Position numbers and translations under genes: made by a program
Part shown: positions 1 to 8,570 of the stretch, piece after piece
Layout: each line of letters begins with the position of its first letter
How positions within the stretch are numbered: position 1 is the first letter of the stretch
DNA from: Halobacteriales archaeon YIM A00013
Lineage (GTDB): Archaea; Halobacteriota; Halobacteria; Halobacteriales; Haloarculaceae
NCBI GenBank assembly: GCA_025041195.1
Contig: JAKCFM010000001.1
Coordinates: 620,001 to 684,000, forward strand
Direction: 5' to 3'
Length of the DNA stretch: 64,000 bases
Notes under the pieces: generated by a model
Told to the model about the DNA's origin: nothing
Databases searched by the model: none
What the model saw: the letters and a program-made list of their open reading frames with translations, nothing else

Positions 1-987
1 CGATCAATTCTCCGCGAGCACGTCCCGCTTGAGACGCTCACTGACCAGATCGATCGGGTGTTTCCGGACGATCCTACGTTCCCCGTCACACGCAATGAGC
101 GAGCGCTCTCCCAGCTCACAACCGAACTACGCGCCGCCAAAGTCCAGCACGCAGCCGAGCAAAAAGCAGAGCTAGCGGCCACGCTCCAGTCGTTCGTCGA
201 GCCGGTCGAGCGGATGATCGAACGGGCACTCGACCTCGATGTCGAGCTTGCGATCGCCAGATTTCACCATCGATACGACTGCACGATGCCAGAGATCGTA
301 TACGATGGCGATGGTGACGGTGGCGTTTCGATCGAAGCGGGTCGATCGCCACTTCTCGATCTGCCGTACGAATCCGTTGAACCGGTCTCATATTCGGTGC
401 GTGGCACCGCAATCCTCTCTGGAGTAAACAGCGGTGGGAAAACGTCGCTCCTTGATCTCGTTGGGCTCGTCGTGATCCTGGCACAGATGGGGCTCCCAGT
501 CCCCGCCCGCTCGGCACGCATCGAGCTGTTTGATGCGATCTACTACCAGGAAAAGAGCCAGGGAACGCTCGATGCGGGCGCATTCGAGGCGACACTCCGC
601 TCGTTTGGCGAACTGCTCGACGATGCTGGCACGCAGCTGGTGCTGGTTGATGAGCTCGAGAGCATCACCGAACCGGGAGCGAGTGCAACCATCATCGCAG
701 GAATCCTCGATGCCCTGAATGAGCGGGCAGCCACCGGCGTGTTTGTCTCGCATCTCGCCGCCGAGATACGAACCGCAAGCGAAGGATCCGTTCAGATCGA
801 TGGTATTCAAGCCAGAGGACTCGTCGATGGCGAACTCGAAGTCGATCGAACGCCGATCAAAGACACGATCGCTCGCTCGACACCCGAGCTCATCGTCGAG
901 AAGCTCGCAACCGATGAGCGTGCGCCGTCAAAGTCGTTTTACACGTCATTACTGAGCGCTTTCGACGATAACGCTACCCCCGAGTGA
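1..987 (+). CDS. MutS-family ATPase domain protein (5' end outside window)
   Basis: The frame is open from base 1, so the gene starts upstream; a GTG at 58 is internal. The last 328 residues hold a MutS-type ATPase. A Walker A (GVNSGGKT, about residue 140) is followed by a long segment ending in a Walker B (LVLVDELES), with a conserved His in 'FVSHLAAEI'. In the MutS family this domain powers mismatch or structure-specific DNA binding. Haloarchaea carry several divergent MutS-like ATPases (MutS5 or MutS2 types) besides true MutS, and the missing N-terminus prevents choosing between them. The segment before the Walker A is helical and charged, as expected for the MutS lever/clamp. The ATPase assignment is strong; the cellular role is inferred. 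Confidence 0.85.
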   Translation, partial: RSILREHVPLETLTDQIDRVFPDDPTFPVTRNERALSQLTTELRAAKVQHAAEQKAELAATLQSFVEPVERMIERALDLDVELAIARFHHRYDCTMPEIVYDGDGDGGVSIEAGRSPLLDLPYESVEPVSYSVRGTAILSGVNSGGKTSLLDLVGLVVILAQMGLPVPARSARIELFDAIYYQEKSQGTLDAGAFEATLRSFGELLDDAGTQLVLVDELESITEPGASATIIAGILDALNERAATGVFVSHLAAEIRTASEGSVQIDGIQARGLVDGELEVDRTPIKDTIARSTPELIVEKLATDERAPSKSFYTSLLSAFDDNATPE

Positions 988-1049
988 ACTGTCCGGCGAG
1001 TCGGAACTGGCGATTATGTGGCCACCGAGTGTAGTGTTTTGATGACGCA

Positions 1050-2357
1050 ATGGAACGAGAAACGTGGGTGTCACGCGATGGCTTCATTCTGGCGGCGATC
1101 GGAAGCGCCGTTGGGCTGGGAAACATCTGGCGCTTTCCCTGGCTGACGGCGGACAACGGCGGGAGCGCCTTTCTGGTTGCGTATCTCGTGGCCATGTTCG
1201 TCGTTGGCATCCCGGGATTGATGGTCTCGTTCGTGATCGGTCGGCGTTCGAAGCGTAATCCAGTTGGTGCGTTTCGAACGCTCGCCGGGGGGCCACACTG
1301 GAACCTTCTCGGCGGGCTCTGTCTGGTGACGTCGCTCGTGTTACTGTCGTTTTACACGGTCGTTGGGGGCTGGGTAGTCCGGTACGTGCTCGAATCGATA
1401 ACTGGCGGCTACTTCCACGATCCAGCGGGCCATTTTTCGGCGATCGCCTTTGGTGGTCCGGCGTTTTTCTTCCAGCTCGTCTTCTTATTTATCACTGGTG
1501 CGATCGTCACTGTCGGCGTCCAGCGCGGGATCGAATCGACGACGCGGCTGTTGACACCGGCGATCGTCGTGATCTTTGGGAGCCTCGCAATCTGGACCTG
1601 GTTCCGTGCACCAACGAGTTCAGGATACGACTTCTATCTCGGATTCGATGGCGCGTACCTCACCCAGAACTACCTCTCGGTGATTGGAGCCGCATCAGGA
1701 CAGGCGCTGTTTTCGCTCTCAATTGGCAGCGGAACGATGATCACCTACGCGTCGTATCTTGGCGAGGATCGGTCGTTGCTCGCGGATGGATCGATCATCG
1801 CAGTCGTCAACCTCGGAATCGGACTGCTCGCCGGGCTCGTCGTCTTTCCGTTGTTGTTCACCGTCGTCGGAGAGCCAACTGGTGGCGGTCCCGGTGCGTT
1901 GTTCGTCAGCCTTGCTGGCGCGTTCGGAACCTTACCAGGGGGCAGAATCATCGGCGTTGCGTTCTATCTCACCGTTTTCTTTGCGGCGCTATCGAGTGCA
2001 ATCTCCATTCTTGAGATGCCCGTTGCCTATCTCGTCGACGAACACGGGCTCTCTCGACCGGTCGCAACAGGTGTGTTAACGGCACTGCTCGTAGTCACGG
2101 GCGGCCTCAACGCCTTCAGCGAAGCGCTGTTTGACGTTGTCGCCGGACCGCTGGTGAGTCAGCTGCTCACGCTGGGGCTGCTTGGATTCATGCTTTATGC
2201 CGCCTGGATACTCGGCGATGAGAGCACGGCGGAGTTCAGAGCCGGTGCCGGACCGCTCTCCGATCTCGTGGCAACACCGTGGCGGTTCATCGTGGGAACG
2301 CTGTTACCGCTGTTTCTGTTGCTCTCGATGCTTTCGACGCTCGCAGCACTGCTCTGA
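1050..2357 (+). CDS. Neurotransmitter:sodium symporter (SNF) family transporter
   Basis: The 435-residue membrane protein has about eleven hydrophobic segments. It opens with the family signature in the first helix (GSAVGLGNIWRFP, residues about 17-29), the unwound sodium- and substrate-binding helix of LeuT-type symporters. Bacterial and archaeal members import amino acids such as tryptophan, leucine or methionine with sodium, which suits a halophile. A second conserved run with Ser-rich helix 8 (FFAALSSAISILE) is also present. Length is close to the usual 430-510 residues. The ATG at 1050 sits 62 nt after the MutS-like gene. The substrate cannot be read from sequence. Confidence 0.9.
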   Translation: MERETWVSRDGFILAAIGSAVGLGNIWRFPWLTADNGGSAFLVAYLVAMFVVGIPGLMVSFVIGRRSKRNPVGAFRTLAGGPHWNLLGGLCLVTSLVLLSFYTVVGGWVVRYVLESITGGYFHDPAGHFSAIAFGGPAFFFQLVFLFITGAIVTVGVQRGIESTTRLLTPAIVVIFGSLAIWTWFRAPTSSGYDFYLGFDGAYLTQNYLSVIGAASGQALFSLSIGSGTMITYASYLGEDRSLLADGSIIAVVNLGIGLLAGLVVFPLLFTVVGEPTGGGPGALFVSLAGAFGTLPGGRIIGVAFYLTVFFAALSSAISILEMPVAYLVDEHGLSRPVATGVLTALLVVTGGLNAFSEALFDVVAGPLVSQLLTLGLLGFMLYAAWILGDESTAEFRAGAGPLSDLVATPWRFIVGTLLPLFLLLSMLSTLAALL

Positions 2358-2383
2358 ACGCACCACTCGTTACAGTACTGCAC

Positions 2384-3046
2384 TTACCACTCGTTACAGA
2401 ACTCCTGTGAAGCGTACACCCGGTCGTTAGTGACGTACACACCCACTCCCTCAACGTCCCACCGAGCGGTGAGCAGATTCTTCCGGTGGCCGCTGGAGTT
2501 CATCCAGCCACGCGTGATTCGGTTGGCCACTTGCTCGGCAGTCGTCGGCCTCGGAGTCGTCACGTATGCCAGATTCTCACCGACGCCCTGACATCGTCGT
2601 GGAAACAGCGAGCCAAATCTGTCGCTGGGGCCGGCCCCCTCCGGTGAGGTGTGATTGAAATATCCTCGATCGGCCATATCGTAGCTGTGGCGCCGACCGA
2701 TCGACTCGATTTCCTGGTCGTAGGCCACGCTCCCACGATTGTGTCGCTCTCGTATCGTATTCGTCTGGGCGTGGATCTTCAGGGCGATATCCGAAGAGTT
2801 CAGTGACCCGCTCGCTGTCGATTCCCTGGGATCTTCTGCCGTGACAGACGGGGTTTCATCGAGCGGAAACTCAAGCAACAGTGGAACGTCAGGAAGCGGT
2901 TCGGGTGTTTCGATCGCGCCAATCTGTTCGGTATCTACTGTGAGCAGTCCCAGCGAAACTGCCACGGACAAGAGCAGATACACGACCAGAACAACGTACA
3001 GTACGCGAACGAACGTGCGCACACTCCGGCCGATCAGTTCCCCCAT
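2384..3046 (-). CDS. Membrane-anchored CAP (SCP/PR1) domain protein
   Basis: 220 residues. One N-terminal hydrophobic helix (about 12-32) is followed by an acidic Ser/Thr linker and a C-terminal CAP domain (about 90-220). CAP landmarks are visible: a His in 'YFNHTSPEG', 'GVGENLAY', 'WMNSSGHRKNLL' and 'GVGVYVT'. Prokaryotic CAP domains are extracytoplasmic and their biochemical activity is usually unknown. The domain probably faces outward, tethered by the helix. It is convergent with the upstream symporter gene (26 nt apart) and stands alone. The ATG at 3046 is the only suitable start before the helix. Confidence 0.85.
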   Translation of the reverse strand: MGELIGRSVRTFVRVLYVVLVVYLLLSVAVSLGLLTVDTEQIGAIETPEPLPDVPLLLEFPLDETPSVTAEDPRESTASGSLNSSDIALKIHAQTNTIRERHNRGSVAYDQEIESIGRRHSYDMADRGYFNHTSPEGAGPSDRFGSLFPRRCQGVGENLAYVTTPRPTTAEQVANRITRGWMNSSGHRKNLLTARWDVEGVGVYVTNDRVYASQEFCNEW

Positions 3047-3136
3047 ACTATGCTGGGTTCTCCGCCCACCGACTTTATTCCTCGTAGATATAATTGGATA
3101 ATAATCGGGGCGTGAATGGGGTCTTCGAATCTGGTT

Positions 3137-4288
3137 TTACCACTCGGCAATCGATCCGTCCGGGTGTGTCCAGACCGGGTTGTGCCAGTCCACGGACTGC
3201 TCTGCTCGTTCGCGGACGGTTGCTTCGTCGATGGAGATGCCGAGTCCGGGTTGTTCGGGGAGTTCGATGTAGCCGTCTTCATACTCGAAGAGGCTTGGAT
3301 CCGCCAGATAATCCGTGACATCACTGTCAGTGTTATAATGGATGTTGAGGCTCTGTTCTTGAATCAGTGCGTTTGGTGCGGTGATGTCCACCTGGACACA
3401 GGAGGCGAGCGCAATCGGGCCGAGCGGACAGTGTGGTGCGATAGCAACATCGTAAGCTTCCGCCATGGAGGCGATTTTGTGGACCTCGGTAATGCCGCCA
3501 GCGTGACTGAGATCCGGCTGGAGCAGATCCACCACGCCATCTTCGAGAATTGATTTGAAATCCCATCGAGAGAACATTCGTTCGCCGGTGGCAATCGGCG
3601 CGGTGGTGACGGTTGCGATCTGTCCGAGCGCGTCGTTGTGTTCTGCCAGGACGGGTTCTTCGATGAACATCGGATCGTACTGGTCCAGTTCGCTCGCGAG
3701 TTTTTTCGCCATGGGTTTTGCGACCCGTCCGTGGAAGTCGACAGCGATGTCGATAGCAGGGCCGACGGCCTCGCGCACCTCGCGGAGACGATCCACCGCG
3801 CTATCGATGACAGCAGGAGTGTCGATGTGTCGAACTTCGCTGGTGGCGTTCATCTTCAGCGCGGTGAAGCCGGCATCCACCATCTCCGCGGCGGCATCGC
3901 CAACATCTGCTGGTATATCACCACCAACCCACTGGTACACTCGAACGCGGTCTCGTGCTTTGCCACCAAGGAGGTCGTACACGGGTGCGTCGTAGTATTT
4001 CCCTTTGATATCCCAGAGCGCCTGATCGATCCCGGCGATAGCAGACATCAACACCGGTCCACCACGGTAGAATCCGCCGCGATACATGCGTTGCCAGTGT
4101 TTCTCGATGTGGTGTGGGTCTTCCCCCAGGAGATACGTTTCCATGAGCTCTTCAACGGCGGTACGGACCGTCTTGGCGCGTCCCTCGACGATCGGCTCGC
4201 CCCAGCCCACCAGTCCGGTATCAGTTTCCAGCTTCAAAAACAACCAGCGGGGTGGCACTTCGAACAGTTCGTAATCGCTGATCTCCAT
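3137..4288 (-). CDS. dgoD: D-galactonate dehydratase-like enolase-superfamily enzyme
   Basis: 383 residues, the usual length for mandelate racemase/muconate lactonizing enzymes. Family landmarks run in order: the Asp-X-His pair in 'AVDFHGR' (metal ligand plus catalytic His), Glu ligands in 'FIEEP' and 'TGERMF', 'QPDLSHAGG', and the second catalytic His in 'APHCPLGP'. The two-His arrangement matches galactonate dehydratase rather than mandelate racemase. The reaction would remove water from D-galactonate to give 2-keto-3-deoxygalactonate. No sugar-acid kinase or aldolase lies beside it, so the substrate is inferred from family resemblance; related aldonates or other sugar acids remain possible. 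Confidence 0.82.
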   Translation of the reverse strand: MEISDYELFEVPPRWLFLKLETDTGLVGWGEPIVEGRAKTVRTAVEELMETYLLGEDPHHIEKHWQRMYRGGFYRGGPVLMSAIAGIDQALWDIKGKYYDAPVYDLLGGKARDRVRVYQWVGGDIPADVGDAAAEMVDAGFTALKMNATSEVRHIDTPAVIDSAVDRLREVREAVGPAIDIAVDFHGRVAKPMAKKLASELDQYDPMFIEEPVLAEHNDALGQIATVTTAPIATGERMFSRWDFKSILEDGVVDLLQPDLSHAGGITEVHKIASMAEAYDVAIAPHCPLGPIALASCVQVDITAPNALIQEQSLNIHYNTDSDVTDYLADPSLFEYEDGYIELPEQPGLGISIDEATVRERAEQSVDWHNPVWTHPDGSIAEW

Positions 4289-4399
4289 TTGCTCGTACTT
4301 TGAACGACTGGTGATAACGATTCTGTTCGGCTCCTATAGCTCCACGACAACCCCCTGCTCGCCACACTTATGTGCTCTCACGGGCGATATGAAAGTAGA

Positions 4400-5521
4400 A
4401 TGTCGGACGAGGAGCTGCTGTCGTGGGACGAAACTGTGTTCCGGGACGAACACGTCTTCGAGATCGATTACGTCCCGGAGACGTTTCGTCATCGCGAGGA
4501 ACAAACACGACAGTTACAGTATGCCCTCCGACCGGCCGTTCGGGGCTCACGGCCGCTGAACGCCATGATACGGGGCCCATCGGGGACTGGAAAAACGACT
4601 GCGCTGCAGCTCCTTGGCGCAGAGCTGCAAACCAGGTCGGGCGTTCGGATGGCACATGTCAATTGCCAGGTGGATGCAACGCGGTATGCGGTGTTTTCTC
4701 GGCTATTCGAAACGATGTTCGAGTATCAACCGCCCACGAGCGGTATCTCGTTCAAAAAGCTGTTCGAACAGATCACCGATCGGCTGGTTGAAAACGACGA
4801 GGTGATGGTGGTCGTCCTCGACGATGTCAACTATCTGTTCTATGAAGACGAAGCGTCCGATACGCTGTATTCGCTTTTGCGTGCACACGAGGCGCATTCT
4901 GGGGCGAAAATCGGTGTTATGCTCGTTTCCTCGGATCTCGATCTCGACGTGATCGACGAGCTCGATACGCGCGTCCAGAGCGTGTTCAGGCCTGAAGCGG
5001 TGTATTTCCCCCGGTACGACGAGCCGGCGATTGTCGACATTTTACAAGAGCGCGTCGATCGTGGCTTTCGGTCGGGCGTGGCTGACACGACGATTCTTGA
5101 TCGGGTTGCCGCGCTGACGGCCGAGACGGGCGGCGATCTTCGGGTTGGAATCGACCTGTTGCGTCGGGCAGGATTGAACGCCGAGATGCGAGCGAGTCCG
5201 ACGGTCGAACTGGAGGATGTCGAAAACGCCTATGATAAGTCGAAATACGTCCATCTTTCGCGCCATCTTCGCGATCTCAGCGAGACCGAGACGGCGCTCG
5301 TGGCGGCGGTTACCGAGCACAACGGCGAACGCGCTGGTGTGGTGTACGAATCGTTCGAAGCAAAAACCGGGCTGGGATACACGCGCTACTCCGAACTGGT
5401 GAACAAGCTGGACCAGCTCGGCATTATTGACGCCGAGTACACGACCGTCGAGGGACGCGGGCGATCACGGATGTTGACGCTCGCGTATGAGGAGGCTGCC
5501 GTCCGTGAACGGTTGGAGTGA
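4400..5521 (+). CDS. cdc6: Orc1/Cdc6-family replication initiator
   Basis: 373 residues. An AAA+ ATPase domain with Walker A (GPSGTGKTT, about residue 58) and Walker B (VVVLDDVNYL) is followed by sensor motifs and a C-terminal winged helix (about 285-370), the Orc1/Cdc6 layout. These proteins bind origin recognition boxes and load MCM. The ATG at 4400 (MSDEE) is preferred over an in-frame ATG at 4370, because the extension has no family similarity and an acidic N-terminus is normal. I see no clear origin recognition box repeats or G-strings in the 111 bases upstream or the 93 downstream, so this is probably one of the several haloarchaeal paralogues not sited at an active origin. Confidence 0.92.
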   Translation: MSDEELLSWDETVFRDEHVFEIDYVPETFRHREEQTRQLQYALRPAVRGSRPLNAMIRGPSGTGKTTALQLLGAELQTRSGVRMAHVNCQVDATRYAVFSRLFETMFEYQPPTSGISFKKLFEQITDRLVENDEVMVVVLDDVNYLFYEDEASDTLYSLLRAHEAHSGAKIGVMLVSSDLDLDVIDELDTRVQSVFRPEAVYFPRYDEPAIVDILQERVDRGFRSGVADTTILDRVAALTAETGGDLRVGIDLLRRAGLNAEMRASPTVELEDVENAYDKSKYVHLSRHLRDLSETETALVAAVTEHNGERAGVVYESFEAKTGLGYTRYSELVNKLDQLGIIDAEYTTVEGRGRSRMLTLAYEEAAVRERLE

Positions 5522-5614
5522 TGGATGCCGTGTCAGTCAGTCACGAAACCGATTCACTCCGGAATCCTTATACTGCTGTTGGGTAGAGTAGTAACTGTCC
5601 CAGACGACGACTGG

Positions 5615-5687
5615 GCCAGTGTAGCTCAGCTGGCAGAGCGAATCCTTCGTAAGGATTAGGTCAAGGGTTCAAATCCCTTCACTGGCT
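5615..5687 (+). tRNA. tRNA-Thr (anticodon CGU)
   Basis: A full cloverleaf folds by eye. The acceptor stem GCCAGTG (5615-5621) pairs with CACTGGC (5680-5686). The D arm is GCTC/GAGC, the anticodon stem AATCC/GGATT encloses the loop TTCGTAA with anticodon CGT, and the T stem AAGGG/CCCTT encloses TTCAAAT. The base at 73 is T, as in haloarchaeal threonine tRNAs. No intron and no encoded CCA. A TATA-like TTATA lies near 5568 and a T-run follows at 5695. Confidence 0.97.
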
Positions 5688-5694
5688 CTTACCG

Positions 5695-5699
5695 TTTTT
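5695..5699 (+). terminator. Oligo-T terminator after tRNA-Thr
   Basis: Five consecutive T residues begin 8 nt after the tRNA 3' end. Archaeal RNA polymerase commonly stops at such runs without needing a hairpin. Confidence 0.5.
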
Positions 5700-5806
5700 C
5701 GAAGGAAGCGATTGGTAGCGTATTTCTTACTTTTCTGACAGTCGGCACTGGTCGTTGTTGTGATGGTTAAGTGAGACGATAACAAAGCTTGTATGCAACT
5801 ATAGTT

Positions 5807-6511
5807 TTACTCGTTCAGGGCTGCTGCGAACAGCCGGAGGTTCGTACCGAGATGTTTCACAAGCGCCCGTGGAAACCGCTTTCGAGCGCCAGAAAGCGCA
5901 TCGTCAAGTGCTGCAGTAGCATTCTCAAAGACGCCTTCCCCATGTCCGAATAGGATTCGTTCTGGTTCGATTCCTGCAAAGATCTCTCGTGGCGGAAACG
6001 GTCGAAGACCGAGCATCACGCCAATCCGTTCGTCACCGACTGGATACGCCGAACCGGATGAGAGCAGATCAGGCACGATGAGTGTTCCATCAGTCTCACG
6101 ATAGGGGATGGCACCCTGATAGAGCGACAGCGGCTCAACACGAGTGATCTCGAAACCAGCACCACCAAGAACAGACTCGTCGCGCCTGATAGGAGCATCG
6201 ACGCGCGAGGCAATCCGATCCATCCACGGCGGAATGTGAACGGCGACATCATGACGTGACGCAACTGGACCAGCGTCTCTGGCGTGGTGACTGGAAAGGA
6301 CAACAACCCCAGCGACGTCTCCAAACTCGTTCAATACCGCATCGATACCCGGTGCGTCCACAGGATCAATCACCCAGACCCCATCATCCGCTTTCAGTGC
6401 ATGACTCGCTCGCTCGCCATCCTCGTCAGGGTGAGCTATCCACCCGACGCCATCGCTCCAACGATCAATCTCCTCAAATCCAGTCGCAGGGGACCGTTTG
6501 TAGCCAGGCAT
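5807..6511 (-). CDS. Metallo-beta-lactamase-fold-like protein, metal motif degenerate
   Basis: 234 residues with a metallo-beta-lactamase-like strand pattern: 'GVVVLSSHHARDAGPV' where HxHxDH is expected, and 'ILFGHGEGV' where the late His motif lies. The first motif keeps two adjacent His and an Asp but not the canonical spacing, so hydrolase activity is uncertain. The ATG at 6511 is chosen over an in-frame GTG at 6532 because a TATA-like AATATTTA at 6538-6545 sits about 27 nt upstream, as for a leaderless message. It is flanked by tRNA-Thr and a divergently regulated YrdC gene. I do not recognise a named family. Confidence 0.6.
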   Translation of the reverse strand: MPGYKRSPATGFEEIDRWSDGVGWIAHPDEDGERASHALKADDGVWVIDPVDAPGIDAVLNEFGDVAGVVVLSSHHARDAGPVASRHDVAVHIPPWMDRIASRVDAPIRRDESVLGGAGFEITRVEPLSLYQGAIPYRETDGTLIVPDLLSSGSAYPVGDERIGVMLGLRPFPPREIFAGIEPERILFGHGEGVFENATAALDDALSGARKRFPRALVKHLGTNLRLFAAALNE

Positions 6512-6603
6512 GTCTATGGTGTTCCTCCGCACCCACCAATATTTACCATCTTGATTGTACCACCCCTTATATCACAGATGGACAGACAAACTCTTTGTTG
6601 TCT

Positions 6604-7248
6604 CTATGGAGAAGAAAACACGTCAATCACCGCGTTCAATTGCTCAACAGAGATGTCTCCGTGTCGAAGCACAGATGGAGTACCAGTGAGATCAACAATC
6701 GTGCTTGACTGTGTTGTTCCCTGGGCCTCACCGTTCAAAATATAATCTACCTCATCACCCACCTGTTCACAGGCCATTTCCAGGTCAACCAGCTGCCCGT
6801 CTGCTTGTCCTGTTTTATTCGCAGAAGTCATACAGAGTGGTATATCGGTCGCTTGGGCAAGTTTCCGCCACGTTGGGTTACGAAGACAACCGATACTAAC
6901 GGTGTCTCCTCCTGCGACGACCCTGTCGGGAACCGCGTTTGTTTTATTCACAATGAGATTGAGCGGACCGGGCCAAAATTCGTTGATGAGTGACTCTACT
7001 AGGGCAGGCTCGGTCAACGATCCCCACGTTTTCCATTCCTCTGGGTCGTGAATAAACAGTGTAAGTGGATCCGTTGGTGCCCGATTTTTGATCGTAAAAG
7101 CCCGCTCAATGGCTGTCTCATTCCACGGATCAACGGTTAGCGCGAGGTTTGTGTCACTCGGTGTGACGACAACTCCTCCCCCCAGGATACAGTCGGCTAC
7201 CGTTTCGATATTTTCTACAGTTGGCGTAAGAACCTTCATTGTTGTCAT
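6604..7248 (-). CDS. YrdC/Sua5-domain protein (threonylcarbamoyl-AMP synthase-like)
   Basis: 214 residues covering a single YrdC domain. Visible motifs are 'GGVVVTPSDTN', 'KNRAPTDPLTL' (the Lys/Arg of the nucleotide-binding patch), 'TSANKTGQ' and 'STIVDLTG..SVLRHG'. YrdC/Sua5 enzymes join threonine, bicarbonate and ATP into threonylcarbamoyl-AMP for the t6A37 modification of ANN-decoding tRNAs. The longer Sua5 C-terminal domain is absent. The gene is AT-richer than its neighbours and this copy is divergent, so it may be a second paralogue. A TATA-like element (revcomp of ATAAAAG at 7271-7277) lies about 27 nt before the ATG, supporting a leaderless start at 7248. Confidence 0.75.
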   Translation of the reverse strand: MTTMKVLTPTVENIETVADCILGGGVVVTPSDTNLALTVDPWNETAIERAFTIKNRAPTDPLTLFIHDPEEWKTWGSLTEPALVESLINEFWPGPLNLIVNKTNAVPDRVVAGGDTVSIGCLRNPTWRKLAQATDIPLCMTSANKTGQADGQLVDLEMACEQVGDEVDYILNGEAQGTTQSSTIVDLTGTPSVLRHGDISVEQLNAVIDVFSSP

Positions 7249-7487
7249 ATTCTCTTTCGTTTATAGTTTGATAAAAGATTGACTAATCGCAGTTATCATT
7301 GACTAATAGTGATGCCATTGAAAAATGAGTTATATCTGCTCTTTATCTATTCATAGTGAAAGATAACAAAATTTAACACCGTATTCCACCAGAGCTGAAA
7401 GTTATGAGACCAACAATCGGCAGATGGCTTACATTCGCCAATGGATTTTGAGAAATACTGTTATGAGCGATAGAGTATAGCTGACTC
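7249..7487. other. AT-rich intergenic region
   Basis: The 239 bases hold the promoter of the YrdC gene (near 7271) and otherwise no reading frame or repeat that I can support. Confidence 0.5.
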
Positions 7488-8444
7488 TCACCGCGTGTTA
7501 AGCTGTGGTAATAGCTCCGCGATCCGTTCGAGATCGACGTCCAGCCATTCCGGAACCTTCAGCTCCTCGCCGAACTCGGCGGGCTCTTGATCGATATCGA
7601 ATCCCGGCCCCATTGTGGCGTACTCAAACACGGACCCACCGGGTTCGGTGATGTATCGAGAGCTGAAATAATCTCGATCCTTCCTTGAGGTCGTGATGTA
7701 GCCGTGCTCGCGCAGTCGATCGCTCACCTCGTCCTGGTGGGTTGTGTCCTCAACGCCGTAGGCAACGTGGAGATACGTTCCAATGCCCATCCGGCCACGC
7801 GGCGCGTTCGGCCGGATCAGAATATCGACCACCTGACCACACGGCCCAGTACCGGGTGCTCGGTATCGGATTCGATCGCCAGACTGTGGATGCGTGGCTT
7901 CTCCAGAGTGCTCCCATCCCATCACCTCAAGCACGTCCATCGTTCCGGCGGGATCGGCCGAATGGACTGTTACGTTGTGCATGCCACGAATGCCGTGTTC
8001 GGCAGGGATGTCGCCGTCTCCCGTCCAGGGATCGATCGAGGAATCACCAGTAACGAGCTCGTAGGGCAGCCCATCCGGATCGGTAAAGCCGATTGCCGTC
8101 TCCTCAAAGCGCTCTTCGACGGTGTACTCGACACTGTAGTCGTCGAATCGACCCTGCCAGTACTCGACGGATGACGGCGGAATTGTCAATCCCACTGATC
8201 GCAACATCCCCTTGCCGAGCTGTCCCTCCTCCATCGGCATGTTTGTCATCGGAAAGTAGGTCACGATCGTTCCAGGCGTCCCCATCTCGTCACCGTAGTA
8301 CAGATGATAAATCTTCTCGGGAACGTCGAACCGTACGGTCCGTTTCACGAATCGCAGCCCCAGCACGTTCGTGAAAAAGTCGTGGTTCTCCTGGGGATCG
8401 TCACAGAACGCGGTCACGTGGTGTATGCCTTCGATTACTGCCAT
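7488..8444 (-). CDS. Ring-cleaving dioxygenase-like VOC protein (two glyoxalase domains)
   Basis: 318 residues with two vicinal-oxygen-chelate repeats. The first begins 'IEGIHHVTAFCDD' and the second 'IRGMHNVTVHSAD', with a late Glu in 'VFEYATMGP'. The two His and the Glu are the expected metal ligands of type I extradiol dioxygenase-like proteins. Close relatives are annotated as ring-cleaving dioxygenases (MhqO/YkcA type) linked to quinone or catechol resistance. The ATG at 8444 is preferred because TTTATATT near 8465-8472 lies about 25 nt upstream. No aromatic-degradation genes adjoin it, so the substrate is unknown. Confidence 0.85.
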   Translation of the reverse strand: MAVIEGIHHVTAFCDDPQENHDFFTNVLGLRFVKRTVRFDVPEKIYHLYYGDEMGTPGTIVTYFPMTNMPMEEGQLGKGMLRSVGLTIPPSSVEYWQGRFDDYSVEYTVEERFEETAIGFTDPDGLPYELVTGDSSIDPWTGDGDIPAEHGIRGMHNVTVHSADPAGTMDVLEVMGWEHSGEATHPQSGDRIRYRAPGTGPCGQVVDILIRPNAPRGRMGIGTYLHVAYGVEDTTHQDEVSDRLREHGYITTSRKDRDYFSSRYITEPGGSVFEYATMGPGFDIDQEPAEFGEELKVPEWLDVDLERIAELLPQLNTR

Positions 8445-8570
8445 TGTATTAGACAAACAATCTGTTTATATTCCTAATAGATAACCATTACTGTATTATA
8501 GATAGAGCAATCTTCGATCAAATTTGATTAGTTGGCTGATCTTTTGAGTCCGTCTGTAAATTCACGCATT

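Noticed and set aside
5522-5614. Origin of replication next to the Orc1/Cdc6 gene
   Set aside because: No repeated recognition boxes or G-tracts were seen; the spacer looks like a tRNA promoter.
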